Program-made: the position numbers and the translations under genes
From: Desulfamplus sp.
GTDB taxonomy: Bacteria; Desulfobacterota; Desulfobacteria; Desulfobacterales; Desulfobacteraceae
Reading direction: 5' to 3'
Assembly (NCBI GenBank): GCA_015231395.1
Contig: JADGBP010000106.1
Coordinates: forward strand, 1-7,203
DNA length: 7,203 bases
The notes under the pieces: generated by a model
Told to the model about the DNA's origin: nothing
The model's input: only the letters and a program-made list of their open reading frames with translations
Databases searched by the model: none
In this document: positions 5,482-7,203 of the stretch, piece by piece
How positions within the stretch are numbered: the first letter of the stretch is position 1
Layout of the letters: each line of letters begins with the position of its first letter

Positions 5482-6867
5482 TCATGGCCGTTTAAGTGAG
5501 ATAACCTCCCTGTTATATGACTCTCCATGGCCACCTCTTGTTAGGATAGCGGAGCTGTCCGGACTAAACAGCGGATTCTCCAGAACCTCATATTTTTTGT
5601 TCAGCGTAGTGCCATTAAGAGCAATATAGTAAAAACCATCTTTTTTTATCTTGACCGCGATCTCTGAACTGTTCGGACTGAAAACCGGCGGATACACCAT
5701 ATCAAAGAGACCGTTCCATGCATTGCCATCAACAGCAATTCCCCATTTTCCCTTATCCTTGAATAGACAAGCAATTCTGTTTCCATCAGGGCTAAATACA
5801 GGATCCGAAACATAATCTGAAAAAGTGATTTCCCAAGGGATGTTATCAAGAACCATAGTCCATCGTCCGAATTCCGGAGCCACAATCGCGGCAATTTTCC
5901 TACCATCAGGAGAATAACAGTGATTCCAGAGCTGGACATACGGGCGATCCCAGAAAATTTCCCCGTCTTTTGCTAAAAACCATTTCCCACCTTTTTTGAC
6001 CGGAGCTGTTACCGAATAACCATGAAGATGTGTATCTGTCGGATAGCTATGAATATGTGGCTCTGCAGGATGGTTTTGAAGATGCGTTTCTGCTGAATGG
6101 TTGTGAAGATGCGTGTCTGCTGCAATTAAAGCAGGTGAAGGAGAAAAACGCGGCTCCCATACTGAAGAAAAGGATGTATTCCATGTTTTCCCATTCACGG
6201 CGATATAATATTCACCGTACGAAGTTCTTACTGATGCCGCGACATGTCTGGAATCGCTGGAAAAAGAGGGATTCCATACATTCATGAAATTGCGATTCCA
6301 CACTTCTCCATTTACGGCAACAGAGTAACATCCCTGTCTGAACTTGAAAATCTCGCTTTCAAGCACATGGACAGCTTCAACAACAGCGGCTGTTTTTTGG
6401 CTGTCAGGGCTTAAAATCATTTGAGTAAGACGTGAAAACTCATTTTCCCACGGGATTTGATCGTTGACAACACAATAAGAAAGATCCTTCTGAGCAGATA
6501 CAGCTATCTGTCCATTGGAATTAAAGACCATGTTCCAGACAAAATCGTAGCCATTGTCCCAGGGATTATCATCTGTGCTCACTTTCCACTCACCAGTATC
6601 AGATACTAATGCCGACAATCGACCATCCGGGCCAAACCGTAAATTCCACACCTTGTCATAGCTATTTTCCCATGTTTCCGGCTCATTGCCTTCTCTCTGG
6701 ATGCAGACTGTAAATTCCATATCATCGTTCTTTACAATTGCCGCAACCTTTTCGCCATCAGGACTGACACGGAACTCCTCAATATATGAGAACATATCTT
6801 TCCATGAACCAAAATCAGCAATTTTTTTTGTGCCAATATCCCAGTCCCACTTATCATAATTGTTCAT
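5482..6867 (-). CDS. tmcD: TmcD-like cytoplasmic beta-propeller protein (Tmc electron-transfer complex subunit) with a His-rich insert
   Basis: The 461-aa product starts MNNYDKWDWDIGTKK and consists of about ten repeats of roughly 40 residues with the pattern W-x3-F/Y-x2-VW-x-x-x-FSPDG-x5-A...V-x-G-x-x-W, a TolB/WD-like propeller. Segments such as FKFRQGCYSVAVNG and VAPEFGRWTMV match what I remember of TmcD from sulfate reducers, where tmcABCD encode a complex linking periplasmic cytochrome c3 to the cytoplasm. TmcD has no redox motif and an unknown role. No signal peptide or membrane segment is visible, consistent with a cytoplasmic subunit. The sixth repeat is split by a 36-aa histidine-rich insert (residues 250-285). 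An upstream in-frame ATG at 6876 would add MKI, but the AAAGGGGG tract abuts it, so the ATG at 6867 is preferred. The usual tmcA-C neighbours are not seen immediately upstream. The family call rests on memory of the sequence, not a search. Confidence 0.72.
   Translation of the reverse strand: MNNYDKWDWDIGTKKIADFGSWKDMFSYIEEFRVSPDGEKVAAIVKNDDMEFTVCIQREGNEPETWENSYDKVWNLRFGPDGRLSALVSDTGEWKVSTDDNPWDNGYDFVWNMVFNSNGQIAVSAQKDLSYCVVNDQIPWENEFSRLTQMILSPDSQKTAAVVEAVHVLESEIFKFRQGCYSVAVNGEVWNRNFMNVWNPSFSSDSRHVAASVRTSYGEYYIAVNGKTWNTSFSSVWEPRFSPSPALIAADTHLHNHSAETHLQNHPAEPHIHSYPTDTHLHGYSVTAPVKKGGKWFLAKDGEIFWDRPYVQLWNHCYSPDGRKIAAIVAPEFGRWTMVLDNIPWEITFSDYVSDPVFSPDGNRIACLFKDKGKWGIAVDGNAWNGLFDMVYPPVFSPNSSEIAVKIKKDGFYYIALNGTTLNKKYEVLENPLFSPDSSAILTRGGHGESYNREVISLKRP
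6013..6120 (-). repeat. Four exact-length 27-bp tandem repeats encoding a histidine-rich insert
   Basis: Units at 6094-6120, 6067-6093, 6040-6066 and 6013-6039 are each exactly 27 bp and in frame. They encode ADTHLHNHS, AETHLQNHP, AEPHIHSYP and TDTHLHGYS. The consensus is [AT]-[DE]-[TP]-H-[LI]-[HQ]-x-[HY]-[SP], with 9 His in 36 residues. The first two units differ at about 4 of 27 bases, and the later two have diverged more. Removing the array joins FSPSPALIA to VTAPVKKGGKW, which restores an ordinary propeller repeat. Confidence 0.92.
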
Positions 6868-6876
6868 TATTTTCAT

Positions 6877-6884
6877 CCCCCTTT
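6877..6884 (-). promoter_or_regulatory. Shine-Dalgarno deciding the TmcD-like start
   Basis: On the minus strand AAAGGGGG is the only Shine-Dalgarno-like tract upstream. It touches the ATG at 6876 with no spacing, but lies 9 nt before the in-frame ATG at 6867. Starting at 6867 also gives an N-terminus where the conserved WDWDxGTK block follows closely, as I recall for TmcD proteins. Confidence 0.6.
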
Positions 6885-6992
6885 ACGCCCTATATTGTTT
6901 TTATTCTTAGCATCTTTAATTTATACAATATTAATAATGTTTAGAGTGCTATGGACTTCCAGAAACATATTTTGGTATCTCAATTTTGTAAT

Positions 6993-7018
6993 GGCAACCG
7001 CAAGGGTTTGCCCCCTAC
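6993..7018. repeat. Small REP-like palindrome after the partial gene
   Basis: On the minus strand the sequence reads TAGGGGGCAAACCC, then TTGC, then GGTTGCC. GGCAA pairs with TTGCC and the stem continues with CC/GG around a small bulge. It begins at the stop codon of the partial upstream gene. Palindromes of this type (GGGGCAAACCCTTGxGGTTGCC) are, as I recall, dispersed in many bacterial genomes as REP-like units. No T run follows, so terminator function is doubtful. Confidence 0.4.
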
Positions 7019-7203
7019 CTCTCCCCCTCTTTACCTCTCTTCCTCTCGACATCTCTACATATATCCCTATCTACCACCTCAAACACCCTGAAACCTGTAT
7101 TGCCAAAGCAGTAAATCACATATTGAGATATTTTTACATCAGGATACTCTTTCTGCGGATATTCCTGTTTTAACCCTTCCACATAGCCCGCAATCTGAAG
7201 CGT
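7015..7203 (-). CDS. C-terminal fragment of an unrecognised gene (cut by the window edge)
   Basis: A reading frame runs from the right edge of the window for 62 codons to a TAG stop at 7015-7017. The first 43 or so residues look like a folded domain end: GYVEGLKQEYP, then ISQYVIYCFGNTGFRVFEV, with alternating hydrophobic strands. The last 15 or so residues (DVERKRGKEGER region) are strongly charged and come from a purine-rich GAGAGG-type tract, so the natural C-terminus may have been replaced by low-complexity sequence. I do not recognise the family. It does not look like the membrane cytochrome TmcC or any other Tmc subunit. The start is outside the window. Confidence 0.6.
   Translation of the reverse strand, partial: TLQIAGYVEGLKQEYPQKEYPDVKISQYVIYCFGNTGFRVFEVVDRDICRDVERKRGKEGER

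Noticed and set aside
5646..5939. 97-codon minus-strand reading frame inside the TmcD-like gene
   Set aside because: It is an out-of-frame overlap of the well-supported propeller gene, with no family resemblance.
6013..6120. CRISPR-like array
   Set aside because: The units are directly adjacent with no spacers, are in frame and encode a regular 9-residue protein repeat.
6030..6287. 85-codon plus-strand reading frame across the histidine repeat
   Set aside because: It is the antisense shadow of the 27-bp array, which stays open because the repeat length is a multiple of three.
6895..7173. 92-codon plus-strand reading frame with hydrophobic product
   Set aside because: It lies antisense to the clear minus-strand C-terminal fragment, has no ribosome site, and its Leu/Phe/Ile richness is the complement of a purine-rich, Lys/Glu/Arg-coding strand.

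Overview
The window is AT-rich, with a short unstructured intergenic space between most genes, and every gene I can support lies on the minus strand. The best taxonomic clue is a cytoplasmic beta-propeller protein that closely resembles TmcD, a subunit of the Tmc transmembrane electron-transfer complex of sulfate-reducing bacteria. Together with the sensor-less multi-REC histidine kinases and an AAA ATPase/PD-(D/E)XK fusion, this suggests a low-GC member of the Desulfobacterota (Desulfobacterales-like). That assignment comes from recognising protein families, not from any marker gene.

Layout in the direction of transcription (high to low coordinates). 7203-7015 is the C-terminal tail of an unrecognised gene that enters from the right edge and ends beside a small REP-like palindrome. 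6867-5482 is the TmcD-like gene, carrying an in-frame array of four 27-bp repeats that encode a histidine-rich insert, and followed by a good rho-independent terminator at 5397-5433. The 324-bp gap 5158-5481 holds that terminator and a pair of 21-24 bp inverted repeats that sit against the start of the next gene. 5157-3502 is an AAA ATPase fused to a PD-(D/E)XK nuclease-like domain, with its own heptad-type tandem repeat inserted between the catalytic Asp and the ExK motif. A near-perfect 33-bp palindrome (3420-3452) separates it from a three-gene signalling cluster.

The signalling cluster (3390-30) has intergenic gaps of 37 and 39 bp and is probably one operon. It encodes a complete soluble phosphorelay protein (REC-HisKA-HATPase-REC-Hpt, 651 aa), a stand-alone CheY-like receiver (126 aa), and a second REC-HisKA protein. 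The last is a close paralogue of the first but loses its ATP-binding domain just after the N box. None of the three has a membrane segment, a recognisable ligand-sensing domain or a DNA-binding output, so the input is probably another kinase acting on the N-terminal receivers, and the output is a partner outside the window or the lone receiver.

No complete new multi-gene system can be demonstrated here. The most unusual signals are the two unrelated proteins that each contain an in-frame short tandem-repeat expansion inside an otherwise conserved fold, the orphan position of the TmcD-like gene, and the truncated duplicate kinase.
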